NCBI GenBank assembly: GCA_963575745.1
Contig: CAUYUJ010001692.1
Span: forward strand, 362,001 to 426,000
Reading direction: 5' to 3'
Length of the DNA stretch: 64,000 nt
Source of the DNA: Prorocentrum cordatum
Lineage: Eukaryota > Sar > Dinophyceae > Prorocentrales > Prorocentraceae
The notes under the pieces were generated by a model that saw nothing but the letters and a program-made list of their open reading frames with translations, was not told where the DNA came from and ran no database searches. A program made the translations under genes and the position numbers. Each line of letters begins with the position of its first letter. The stretch's first letter is position 1. Below, piece by piece: positions 43,975-54,640 of this stretch.

Positions 43975-44160
43975 TCTCGTGGTTGGCTGGGACTTCTGGG
44001 GGCCTCTTGGGCGCCTCTTGGGGCTTCTTGGGGGCCTCTTGGGCCTCTTGGGGCCACTAGAGGGCCTCTTGGGGGTCTCTTGGGAGCCTCTTGGGGCTTC
44101 TTGGGGGCCTCTTCTGCGCCCCTTGGGGCCTCTTGGAGGCCTCCTCGGAGCCTCTTGGTG
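43975..44160. repeat. CTTGGGG minisatellite
   Basis: Clear GCCTCTTGGGG/GCTTCTTGGGG units, about 11-12 bp; the cleanest of three loci of this family in the window. Confidence 0.85.
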
Positions 44161-44371
44161 CGGGAGGGGTGGTACTCGAGTTCGGAACCCCCTCGGAGGC
44201 CACGATCCTTGTGAGGGGTGTCAAAAAACGCATCCGCCGGAAACTCGCCCCCCCCCCCACCCCACCCCCCCTTCCCCGGCAGAGCCACCCCGGCAACCCC
44301 CCCAGAGGCTGAGGCTCAGCCTCGAGGCTGTAGCTGAGACTCCTTGAAACTCACACGCCGGATCGGCGGAT

Positions 44372-44480
44372 TTCCTTTTGTGGCGGACTACAAAAGGATC
44401 CCTTCTGTTGCGGATTACGACGGGATTCTTTTTGTAGTAGGTTACAAAGTAATTCTTTTTGTGGCGGATTATCGGCTCGT
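44372..44480. repeat. About 34-bp tandem repeat x 3-4
   Basis: CTTTTTGTGGCGGATTA-type units at about 44375, 44405, 44428 and 44455. It begins at ACACGCCGGATCGGCGGATT, a sequence found again at 46532. Confidence 0.8.
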
Positions 44481-45173
44481 CCATCGGCTGATTTCGACGG
44501 GCATGAATTCCACTGGACGTGAGTTCGTAAGCGCTTGAGTTTCGCAAGCTCGTAAGTTTGAGTATGCGCCCGAATTTCGTTGGGCATGTCCTCTGCGGAC
44601 GCCTGGCCCAGCCCCTCCGCCAAAGCTTGGCAAACCGAGCTGGCGTGCAATCAAAGACGTTCCCTCCCCTTCCTCACCTCCCCGACCCCGCTCCCTCCTC
44701 CAACCCCCTCCCCCCCCTCCCACGTCCCTCCATCCACTCCGCCGCCTCTCTCACTGTGTTTGTGTCCCCCCCGTCCTCCGCTCTCTTCTGGGGCCGCCCT
44801 TGGCGCCACTCATCTTGTTCGTCCGACTCATCTTTGCTCCTCCGTCTGTTCGCTCCTCGCGGCGCAGGAACGCAGCAGAGGCCTTGCGGGTTTCGCTGGG
44901 CCGGGAGCCAGGCATGGTGTTCGCCGTGGCGGACGCTCGGGGCGTCCAAGAGGGGTGTGTGGATTACAAAGGTGTGGATATCATGGCTGGAGACGCGAAA
45001 TCTTTCAGATGTCATTCATGTCCCTTTCTTCGTCTTCTTTGTCTTCTTTGTCTTATTATGTTTCCTTTTCTTCTTCTTCGTATTACTAAGTTTTTCTTCT
45101 TATTATTCCTCTGCTTCTTTCAGTACGGCCCCAGGCCCCACTTCGTCCGCACACATGCTTCGGGCAGTGATAG
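44481..45173. other. No gene recognised
   Basis: C-rich (44680-44740) and CTT-rich (45010-45120) tracts. Unique sequence between them has open frames without recognised domains. Confidence 0.4.
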
Positions 45174-45791
45174 TTCCCTACCTAGGCTCTGCCTAGAAGG
45201 GTTCTTACTCTCTAGCTTAAAGGGGCCGGGCAGTGGAAAGCGCCTTGGGCGGTTCCCCCAGTCCCCGCCCCGCGGTTTCCCCAGTCCCCTGGGAGCTTTA
45301 GCTTTAGCTTAGCTTTAGCTTTAGCTTTATCTTAGCTTTAGCTTAGCTTTAGCTTAGCTTTAGCTTAGCTTAGCGTTTAGCTTAGCTTTAGCTTAGCTTT
45401 AGCTTAGCTTTAGCTTAGCTGTAGCTGAGCTTTAGCTTAGATTTAGCTTAGCTTTAGCTTAGCTTTAGCTTAGCTTTAGCTTAGCTTTAGCTTAGCTTTA
45501 CCTTAACCTTAGCTTAGCTTTAGCTTAGCTTTAGATTAGCTTTAGCTTAGCTTCATCTTAGCTTCAACTTAGCTTCGGCCTAGCTTTAGTTTTAGCTTTA
45601 TATTTAGCTTGGCTTTAGTTTAGCTTAGCGTTAGCTTAGCTTTAGCTTAGCTTTAGCTTAGATTTAGCTTAGCTTCAGCTTAGCTTTACCTTGGCTTTAG
45701 CTTAGCTTTAGCTTAGCTTTAGCTTAGCTTTACTGTTACTACTAATGCTGCTTTCCTAGGGGCTCCACTTCCTAGGTAGGGTCGCACTGGG
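45174..45791 (+). mobile_element. Element T2: second TTAGCT-minisatellite carrier
   Basis: The same termini (TTCCCTACCTAGGCTCTGCC and CCTAGGTAGGGTCGCACTGG then GA) and the same 5' head as T1, with an array of similar length but a different order of variant units. Flanks outside the termini differ from those of T1 (CAGTGATAG left, TAATTGTATC right), so homology stops sharply at the ends. Confidence 0.8.
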
Positions 45792-45994
45792 ATAATTGTA
45801 TCCCCTCTTTGTGGCCTCCCTCTCCGGCGCCCCCGAGGACGCATGCGTGCACGGGGGCCCCGCGTTCCTCGAGCTAACCGCCATGTCGCGCCCAGGCTTG
45901 GTCGGACCCCCGCGTTCGCTCAGCGGGTGCGTTCGATTGTAGTGGCCTCCGGCCAGTGCCGCCGATCCAGGGCGCTCCGGGTGCCTGTGGAAAT

Positions 45995-46122
45995 GAACGA
46001 CGACGAGGAAGACGAAAACGACGACGACGAAAACGAATACGTCGACGACGACGACGAGAGCGACGACGACAACGACCATGACGACGACGACGACGACGAC
46101 GGCGATGACGACGACGACGCGA

Positions 46123-46158
<36 letters not shown>

Positions 46159-46475
46159 CGAGCGACGACGACGACGACGACGACGACGCGACGACAACGA
46201 CGACGACGACGACGGGGTGGGGGGGAGCTGGGTTGCAGGGGGGGGGGGGGGTGCTCTGCAGGGGGGGTCCGCTCGGCAGAGGGAGGGGCTGCATGGGGAG
46301 AGGGGGGGTCCGCTCTGCAGGGCGGGGGGGGGCTGCAGGAGGGGGGGTCTGCTCTGCAAGGGGGGGGTGCAGGGGAGGGGGGGGGGTCCGCTCTGCAGGG
46401 GGGGTGGGGCGAAACACTGAATCAGGTCGGAATTTGGTCGGAAATTAGGTCGGAAATTAGGTCGGAAATGAGGTC
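45995..46475. repeat. GAC microsatellite, G-rich minisatellite, 13-bp repeat
   Basis: (GAC)n with interruptions (45995-46215); G-rich units around GGGGTCCGCTCTGCAGGG (46245-46405); then AATTAGGTCGG-type 13-bp units (46427-46475). Confidence 0.9.
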
Positions 46476-47690
46476 CCCCCCCCTCTCGGCAGAGCGAAGC
46501 TTGAGCGAGCTCAAGCCCACGCTCTCAGAAACTCACACGCCGGATCGGCGGATTTGCACGCGAGGGTGACGGTTCGCTGGTATGACGTTTGGTGCGGGCT
46601 CATCGGGGTCCCTCGATCAGTGAGCGCGATGCGACAGGAGCGGCTTGCGCGCCTGGGTCTGGTGCCCCCGCAACCGCCCGAAAGCTGCACACCATGGGGC
46701 ATTCTTGCCGATGGGTGGGCTCGGCGCCCCTGGCCACGAAGGAAAGGGTCCTGAGGGCAACGGTTCCCCGAGGCTCCCCCCAGGACCCGCTCTTCATTCT
46801 GGGTCGTGATTGGACGGCCCTGGTGCTTGTGGAGGCCCAATGAGCCTGAAAACTGGTAAAAACTTGAGTTCCCCGTTCATCGCTGGCCCACTTCTTTCAC
46901 GCTTCCTTCCTCGAGTGAAAGATCGCATGAACACGTAATTACTGTCGGAGGTCCGTGCGGATCTTTTGGATCGGCGTGGACCCCTTTTGGCGGCGCCTCC
47001 GGCTCCGCCCCTGGCACGCTTCGCGCGCCAGTGGCGGCTAAGACATCCGAGCGGACCTCCAGAAGCTCATATTTATGTACGTGTTTTATCGGCCCGTCCC
47101 GCCTGGGCCCGTTCCACCCTCTGTGGGAGTGTGTATAGACCAGCGAACTCGGCTTGGAGCACGCTCGACCCTTACGCCATGGGCACCTCAAAAATCAGCA
47201 GAGTCCCTGCTAATGTTCACTTTCAATTGCAGCGTCACCAGTTCGATTAATAATTGAGCCACTTGCTCGCTGCTTAGGCAAACACGTATGTGCAGGTTCC
47301 TGGTGCACGATTGACAATGATGTTGTGATGCTCCGTTCTCAGTGAGAGTACGTACGCCATGGGTCCTTCGAGCGTTAGCCTAAACATGAGCAGTCGCGCG
47401 CACATGTCACACTGCAAAGCCCATGCAGCATTCAAGCGGTGCAGAAAATACATGCAGCAATCAAGAACGGAGTGCACGCGCTGACGCAACCTTCTCATTG
47501 GGAGGGCTACTGGCTGCGCAATTGCCTCAAGATCGTTGCTGTCCCCGTTGCAAAGTTCGTCCAGTCCACCTTTTCGTTTTCCATCCGCGCCCTCCTGCGC
47601 CATAATTCCTCCTAGCTGAGGTCAGATGGTCCTGGACCACCAAACAGGCTGTCCGGGGCCGTGCAACCATTCCTGGCGGCTGTCCCTTGG
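46476..47690. other. No gene recognised
   Basis: Unique sequence including the shared ACACGCCGGATCGGCGGATT (46532). Open frames on both strands lack domains. Confidence 0.4.
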
Positions 47691-47699
47691 GGTATTGAA

Positions 47700-47800
47700 A
47701 CGAGCAAACCGCCTGAGACATCCTCACAGCCCACTTTGAAAGCTAAGAAGTCTGGGCCAACAAGCAGGCACACCGATGAGACATCCCCCAAATCTGGCCG
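47700..47800. repeat. Isolated pair of H75 cores
   Basis: CGCCTGAGACATCCTCACAG (GACATC at 47717) and GATGAGACATCCCC (47780), 63 bp apart, close to the 64-bp spacing of the main arrays 15 kb away. The second hairpin arm is absent in both. Confidence 0.6.
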
Positions 47801-48323
47801 CGAACGGGGCCCTCGCCACGACGTGCTCCTCGCCCGAGTCTGCCCCGAACTTCCCCTTGGGACCATGGCTGGGCAATGGGACCGGCGGTAATTCGAAGCG
47901 CACCGAACTCGGGCCAGCGGTGGGAGCGGGGACCCCCGTCGCGACAGCCCTCGGGGATCTCCCCTTCGGGCGTCGACCGCATCGGCCTGTCGCCCAGGGC
48001 TGCGGCTGCCGCGGCTCCGGCGACGAAGCCCAGCGAAGAAACCGACGGGGGGTTTTGGGGCTGCGATCGCTGCTGCTGCGCGGCCGGCTTCGCCACCCAG
48101 GTGGACAAGGCAGAGAGTGCGACGGTCCCAACGGCCTCCCGGTAGCACGGCAGGTGGGAGCCTTTGTCCTTGAGCCGCGTCCCCTGGTACACCAGGCCGT
48201 GATGAGCGCAGAGGCAAGCGGTGGCGCTGCGCCCTTTTGAGGGCGGCGGGAGATCTGAGGCCCAGCCGTCCTCGCGCAGGAGCGTGGTCGGCTCATCCCA
48301 GGCTGCATCGTAGAACGTTTTCC
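47801..48323. other. Open on both strands, unassigned
   Basis: Frames 47776-48240 (plus) and 47743-48192 (minus) are both open with Gly/Ala/Arg-rich composition. Neither has a recognised domain, so no gene is called. Confidence 0.3.
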
Positions 48324-48506
48324 TTTATTGCTTGGGGCATGACGGGCGTCATGGCCATCGCCGCCCCCCCCCACCCCCTGTGACGGAACGCTCCCCCCCC
48401 CAGTGCGCTCTGGGCAGGGCACTGCCGCCGTGCGCATCGGGATCCGCATAGGTGTCCGCTTAGAAATCCGCATAGGAGTCTGGTCCGCAGTCGTCGTCGT
48501 CGTCGT

Positions 48507-48551
<45 letters not shown>

Positions 48552-50080
48552 CGTCATCGTCGTCGTCGTCGTTGTCGTCGTCGCTGTCGCTCGTCGCTCA
48601 TCGTCCTCGTGTGCGCGGATGCGGCTGGAGCCTGTTTTTAAATTCCGGGCCGATGACGGCAATCATCTTGGGGGGGGCGGAGAGGGCCGATGACGTCAAG
48701 TTTCGCGACGGTGGCGTCTGGGAATGCTTGGGAATGACCGAGGACGGGTAGCAGCAGCATGTAGTTGGCGATCTGCACCACAACGCCTGTGCACACCACA
48801 GTGCCTGCGTGCACCATCGCGCCTGCGTGCACCATAGTGCCTGTGTGCACCACACCGCGTATGTACATCACAGCAGCCGCGTGCATCACAACGCCGGTGT
48901 GTGCCACACTGCCTGCGGGCACGCGTACACAACATCATCAGTGCGCAACAAAGTTCAATGTACACCACAATGCCCGCGTGCTCTACAGCGCCTGCTTACA
49001 CCGCGGCGCCTGTGTGCACCACAGCAACCGTGCGCAACATAACACCATTGCTGCACATCGAATTTTAAAACGCTCATGGACGACAGATAATAGTATATAC
49101 TAGAATATACAAGGTTCGCGAAGCTAATGGACGTGAATAGAATCGAATAGACAATCATAGAATTTAGAAAGACTCATGGATAACAAAAGACAGAATTTAG
49201 CAATGTAGTAGAATTCCGAAGGGATCCTTATGACAAAATGGAACGCGGAATCCACGGGGACAAATTGATTGGTACAGGATGTGGAAAAGGAGTCCTTATG
49301 GAGAAAATAGCGCCGAGGGAATGAGTTCCACTGAGCCCGCCCGCATCATCCTAGCTCCTCCCATTTGCGTCCACGATGATCCAGCAAAATTGGCCGTCCG
49401 AGAACCAAGCGGACGGATATTCTGCGGTGCGCGCTGATATGCGCACGTGCGTAATAGTTCCGACCCGCACGACATTGGGGAAGGGTGAGGGAGGAGGAGG
49501 AACAGGAGGAGGAGGTGGAGGAGGAGGTGGGAAGTAGGAGGGGAACATGTCGCATTCTATTATCAACAGTTTTCTGGCGTGGCGTTTAGCTGTCCGCGGC
49601 AGATCCTCACATACGTGTTCCTTTTGCCTGTCGTGTGCACGCAAGCGCCGTGGTGTACCCCAGCGTTGCGTTGCACTCGGGTGCTGTGGTGTACACAGGC
49701 GCTGTGTTGCACATGGTTGCTGCGGTGTACATATTCGCTGAGGTGTACACCAGCGCTGTGGTGCACGCAAGCATTGTGGTGAACACAGGCGGTGCGTTGC
49801 AGACGGCTGTTGCAACGTACGCAGGCGCAGTGGTGTACATTCGCGCTGTGGTGCACGCGAGCATTGTGGTGTACACATGCGCAGCGGGGCAGATCACCAC
49901 CTACATGCTGCTCGCGTCGTCGTCGTCGTCGTCTCTGTCGTCTGTCGTCGGTCGTCGCTCATCGTCGTCGTGCGCGCAGGCGCGGCTGTGGTGCAGGAAC
50001 CACACGGCGGGGGGCGTTACGTCATACCCCCCCGCCCCCTTCCACCCCCCATGACGCCCGTCATCGCCGAAAATAAATAA
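48324..50080. mobile_element. Composite inverted structure with GTGCACCACA minisatellites
   Basis: The outer arms TTTATTGCTTGGGGCATGAC then GGGCGTCATGG (48324-48354) and ATGACGCCCGTCAT...AAATAAA (50051-50080) are inverted partners. Inside, a 16-18 bp minisatellite (GTGCACCACAGTGCCTGC, 48765-49045) faces an inverted array of the same family (49635-49900). TCG triplet arrays (48486-48600, 49914-49975) lie in direct orientation with a shared TCGCTCATCGTC flank. The centre (49050-49630) is unique with a GGAGGA tract. This may be an assembled foldback element or an inverted duplication. Confidence 0.6.
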
Positions 50081-50406
50081 ACTCGCTCGTAACAGCGCGA
50101 GAGGGCGCATACCGCTCGAGAGTGCAACTCCGGCTTTGACCGCCTCGCAGGGGCGGTCTTCCTGCTCGACCTCCGATTCCGATTTGTGGTCGAGAATTTT
50201 AGACACGCCAGCTGCCACGCCATGCGCCGTTTCGCCAGCCGCAGTGCGACGGCGGTGACGCCAGCAACAACACTTCCCGCCACAGTTGGGCGCGAATCCA
50301 TAGGGGTGCAATAAGGAGGGGGCAACGGGGGCTGCAGAACATAGGCCCCGCAGGGCCCGTTTAGGGCCCCTACAAGGAGCCCGCTAGGGCTTCAGAAGGG
50401 GGCCTT
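50081..50406. other. No gene recognised
   Basis: Unique GC-rich sequence between the composite inverted structure and candidate minus-strand exons. Confidence 0.4.
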
Positions 50407-50700
50407 CTACGGCCCGAAAAAGGCACCTTTCATCCCCCCCATGTATCGCCCCCCCTTAATTCGCGTCCCAACACAGCAGATCACACATCCAACGAGTAGG
50501 GCTCCGCGCCAGGACAGCCGAACCCCCCCGTCAAAGACGCGCCACACAATTGTGAGCCTTCGGCAGGTGGTGAACTTGGCGTGGGCGCCCACGTCGACGA
50601 TGCCCTCGGAGTCGAGGGCTGCGTACTCCTGGCTGTTGATGTCTCCTTCCTTGACCTTGCCGCGGGTGGCGCGGCCGAGGGATAACCTCATGGGTTCGGC
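50407..50700 (-). CDS. Candidate exon, unknown protein
   Basis: The minus-strand frame begins MRLSLGRATRGKVKEGDINS then QEYAALDSEGIVDVGAH and LTIVWRVFDGG. The composition is that of ordinary protein, with no repeat structure, and it stands out from surrounding Arg/Pro/Ala frames. An AG (CAAG on the minus strand, near 50706) precedes the ATG and could be a splice acceptor. I do not recognise the family. The C-terminal third (from about 50530 down) may be intron. It could equally be a retroelement piece. Confidence 0.35.
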   Translation of the reverse strand, partial: AEPMRLSLGRATRGKVKEGDINSQEYAALDSEGIVDVGAHAKFTTCRRLTIVWRVFDGGVRLSWRGALLVGCVICCVGTRIKGGRYMGGMKGAFFGP

Positions 50701-50751
50701 TTGCTCAAGCGGTGTCGTAGCACGCGGGAACTATCCATTTCACCGTTCGCG

Positions 50752-50946
50752 GTTTATTCGCAAGCTCGGCCAGCTTGTGCGATTTATGGGTTGCGGGCCA
50801 GCGTGGAGGCGAGTCGCGTGCGCGTCGATCTTGTTGAGGACGTCGGCGAAGTATTCGGAGGAAGTCGTGGGCGCCATGCTCTGGCCTGCCCAGGCTTCTG
50901 CAATCGGTAGTGGCACCGCTGGCAGCGAAAACTCGTCCGCTTCCAC
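50752..50946 (-). CDS. Candidate upstream exon, unknown protein
   Basis: A short minus-strand frame with AEAWAGQSMAPTTSSEYF and ADVLNKIDAHATRLHAGP, of normal protein composition. It lies just upstream, on the same strand, of the candidate exon at 50407-50700, so the two may belong to one split gene with an intron of about 80-100 bp. No domain was recognised. Confidence 0.3.
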
Positions 50947-51074
50947 CTCGTCTAGCGAACGCCGAGATTACTTGAAGATGCTGGGGGCGCTGGCGAGCAA
51001 CCAGACGCGCGCCGGTTGCGCGGGGCGAGGATGGCCCGCAAGCTGTGCGCGGTCATGGCCAAGATCCCGGTGAG

Positions 51075-54000
51075 AATCGGGGCGGGCCGAGCCCCGCGAT
51101 GAGCGGCCAGGCCGCGCCGAAGCAACTGACGCCCCCGTAGTCTGCGAGGTAGCCGTAGCAGCCGCAGACCCCACCTTTGCTGAGCCGCCCTGCTTCCCTC
51201 CAGGTAACTAGAGAAAACGCCTCTGATTTTCTCGACAGTCTCAAGGGCCCAACCAACCTCCCACCCCGTCCGCCGTCCAGGGCCGGGCTCGGGCCTCCAA
51301 GGAGCCCCGATTCAAGATCCTGGTTCCCCGGCGCCCGATCCAGGAAATGTCTAGGGACGCAGGGCGAGGGCGGGACTGGTCATCTACCCTTCGCCCCCCC
51401 GGGAAGCCAGCGGCCCGGGCGGCTCGCCGCGCGGGGGCGCCCGCGCCGGCGGACATTATTTTTTGTAGCGTTAGCCGGGCAGCGATGACGACGGGGGCGC
51501 CGGCTCGAGCCCCGGCCGCCGGTCGCCTGGAGGTGGGGGGCGCATGCGCGTAGCGACATGTAACGGAACACCTCTTCCCCACAAGGCGCGAGCTGTCTCG
51601 CTCAATCTCACCCGACCCCTCAACGCATGAGCAACGCCAGCGCGCGCTTGCCATAATCGCAACCACAGCGGTCGCGCGGCTTCCGCGCGCGCTCCAGATT
51701 TGGAGGCAAATTGCATCTTCATTGTAATTCCTTAGGCTTCGCGCATCCCAGCCAATTTCCGTTGTAGCTAATTAGACTCGCTCGCGCCCCGGACATTGCA
51801 TTCGCCGCCTGCCTCTTCGCTCGCGGCCGCGACCGAAAAAGTATCCCAGCCAGCGCCTGGGGTCCTGGAGGCCGTTTGCCTCCTCGGCGTGCCTTTGGCG
51901 CGTCTCCTCGCGATGGCCGCGCCCGTCTCTCGGCGTCGCCCGCGCTGCCTTTTCGGGGTCGCTTGCTTGTTTTTCTCTGTCCGTAACGGGTGTCAGATTT
52001 TAGGGGCTTCGATCGGAGTCGTATTCGAATTCGAGTTCGACGCGATTACTTTGGGAGTATGTCATGGGCGCCAGCTTGCTCTCGCTCGTTTGGCTGCCGC
52101 ATGGTTGCTGGATCGCGACCGCCTGCCCTTCCTGGGCGCCGTCTTCGGCGCGCGCGCCCCGGGGTGGCCCGCTGCCGATTGCCCGCGCGCGCGGTCGCTT
52201 TCCCTCGCCCACGCGCGCCCCATTGGCATTTCAGTGGGCGTGACTTCGGCGTTGATGCGCTTGCCCCCCGCCCCATTTCGGCCGCGCTGTGCCCAGTTCC
52301 GCGCTGGGCCGGGCGCCGCTCTCATTGCTGTTTTCCTCTTGCTTCGGCGCGGCCCGCCCAGGCAGCTGGCGCGGCGCTCGACGCGTCTTCGCGAGCCGCG
52401 AAGCATCCCGGCCGGCCCGCTCAGAAACCCGACCCGCGCGAAATCGCGGGGAAAGGCAGCGAACACATGCGCCCAATGAAACAGCGCGGGCCTCCACGAT
52501 GCACAGAGGGGCGCCCGGGGGCGCGGGGCTTCGCCGGGCCGCCCCCAGGGCCCGCGGACGGGCGAGGCGAGATGGGGGGGGGGGCGAGGAAGAGGAGGGG
52601 GGGGGGGAGGGGGAGGGGAAGAACGAGGAAGAGGAGAAGGAGACAGAGAAGAGGAACATTGCGTTGGATTGCGCCGCCGCGGAGGTCAACGCCCCGATGG
52701 AGCGCGAAGCGCGACTCCTTGCGCCGCGCCAGTTCAGACTCGCAACTGTTCTCTGGATGGGCGCCTGCGTTCCTTCGGCTGCCCGCGAAGGGCCGCGCGC
52801 CAGCAGGGGCCGTTGCCTTGCCCGCGCCTGCCGACCCAAGCGATGTAATAGATGGGTATCCCTCTGCAGCCTTCTTCGCATCAGCTGTTCAGTGCGACGT
52901 CGCTGGCGCGCAGCTCAGCGCGGTCGCCCTCGCGCGCATTGCTCTCAGCGTGGCGCCCACTGACATCAGAGCCCGTCTTCGCCGCCCCCATCTCTAGAGT
53001 AGCAGCAGAAAAGGTGGCGGGCTCGACCGTCGCCTCCCGCTGTTGTTGACTGCTATCGAGCGCTATGGCGGTGGCCTCGGGCCTCAGTTTCGCTTTCCTC
53101 ACCCTGTTGAGTAGCGGCAGAGCCTGATTGCTACCGCTGCTTCAGAGCGACAGAGCGACAGTGTAGCTGACGACGTGGGGCCCCAGTCACGCGCCCCAGA
53201 TCGCGCCGCGCCTCGCCCGCAAGTGCCACGGGTCGCTGTCGCGCCAACCTGCCCCGACATTGTAACTTGTGGCGCATCGCTCCAGTTCTAGCGCCCAGAG
53301 CTCGGCCGTCTCGCGGCGGCTGGCACCCCGAGTGTCCCCGATGACGTTCGGTTCCGGATTTGTCGCCCATGTTTTGTTTGCACGGTTCGAAGTTGCCAGT
53401 GCTCGCGCCTCTTGCGCGCTCGCGTTCCCGCGGCAGGGCCGCCGGCTTCAGCCGCCGCTCCTTGCTGCACTTGTTCGCGTGGACCCACTCGGTCCCAGAG
53501 CGCGCCCGTCGCGCGCGCGCTGCCACTCGCAGTGTAGCTGATGACGTCTGGCTTCCAAAGTTCCTCAGCAGGAGTTGCGCGGGCCCACGGCATGGCGGTC
53601 TTCTCCAAGCAAATTTGGTCGGGGTGTCCGACGTCGTCTCGTCCGTCGGCGCCGTCGCCGCCCCGTCGCCGGCAGGCGCGATTGCGATCGGTTTCGCTTC
53701 TTATTGCTTCCCCGTTTCTCGGCGCCCTCGCGCGTCGCGGCCCGGCGCGGGGCCCGGAGAGGCCGGGGGCCGCGTTGCTTTCGACGGCGAGCCGGGGCCG
53801 TTGGGGGGAAGCCGGGGTTGTTTAGCCGCGAGGCCAATGTCCCCTCTCCCATCGGTCGTTCGCCGAAGCGGCGAGTCGCGCCGCAGTCGCGCGGCGCGGC
53901 GCCTGCCGGCGCGCCCGCTTCTAGCGGGGCTCGAGGCCGCGATCTCGGGCGCGTTGACCCAGATTGAAGGCGCCGCCGGCGGCCGAGTCTCGACGCGCGA

Positions 54001-54324
54001 GCGGGGGGCTTGAGACGCAGGGGCAATTCGAAACGCAGGCGACGACGGCGCCAATCCTATAGCGCGCAATGCTAACGCGCCGACGCCCGCATGAGCCTCG
54101 CATGGCGGGGCCGAAGCGCGAGTGCAAAGCGGGCGACGCGCTGGGGGAACCCGGCGCCGCGGGGCGGCCGGCCGCGTTAAGGGCGAATTCGGGCGAACCG
54201 GGAAATCGTGGATGGGGGAGCTACATGCCCTGCCCCTTCGACGTCGCGTTCCCCCCCCGTTGTCGCGCAAGTGTCAGAGCGCACAACAGAGGCGTTCCTC
54301 GCGACCGCTTTCTGGAATACATGC
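51075..54324. other. GC-rich region, no gene recognised
   Basis: Long overlapping frames on both strands are Arg/Ala/Pro-rich and reflect GC content. GTAGCTGACGACGTGGGG (53164) and GTAGCTGATGACGTCTGG (53534) form a diverged pair about 370 bp apart. A G/GA-rich tract lies at 52570-52655. Confidence 0.4.
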
Positions 54325-54640
54325 CAATGAGGATAGAGCCGACGCGTGCAACGCCAGTGGACGCCGAGTCGACGCGGCCCATGACAACGAGCGTCGAGTC
54401 GACGCGGGCCATGCTGATCCGCGTCGAGTCGACGCATGCCATGCCGGGTGCCCAGCCGGCGCGGGCAACGCCGCTGAGCGTCGAGCCGGCGCGGTCCACG
54501 ACGAGCAGCGTCGAGTCGACGCGGGCCGCTCTGACGAGCGTCGCGTCGGCGCGAGTCGCGCCGATGAGCGCTGAGCCGGCGCTCGCGCTACTGATGGGCG
54601 TCCAGCCGGCGCGCGAGAACCGATTGCGCGTCGGCCCGAA
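54325..54640. repeat. 30-bp minisatellite around GCGTCGAGTCGACGC
   Basis: About ten 30-bp units with the near-palindrome GCGTCGAGTCGACGCGGGCC. In the plus frame the units read SVESTRAMLI-like decapeptides. Both strands are open because 30 is divisible by 3 and units lack stops; coding status is unproven. Confidence 0.9.

Noticed and set aside
47724-48662. 312-codon minus-strand frame
   Set aside because: Starts in a TCG array (poly-Thr) and is open on both strands; no domain.
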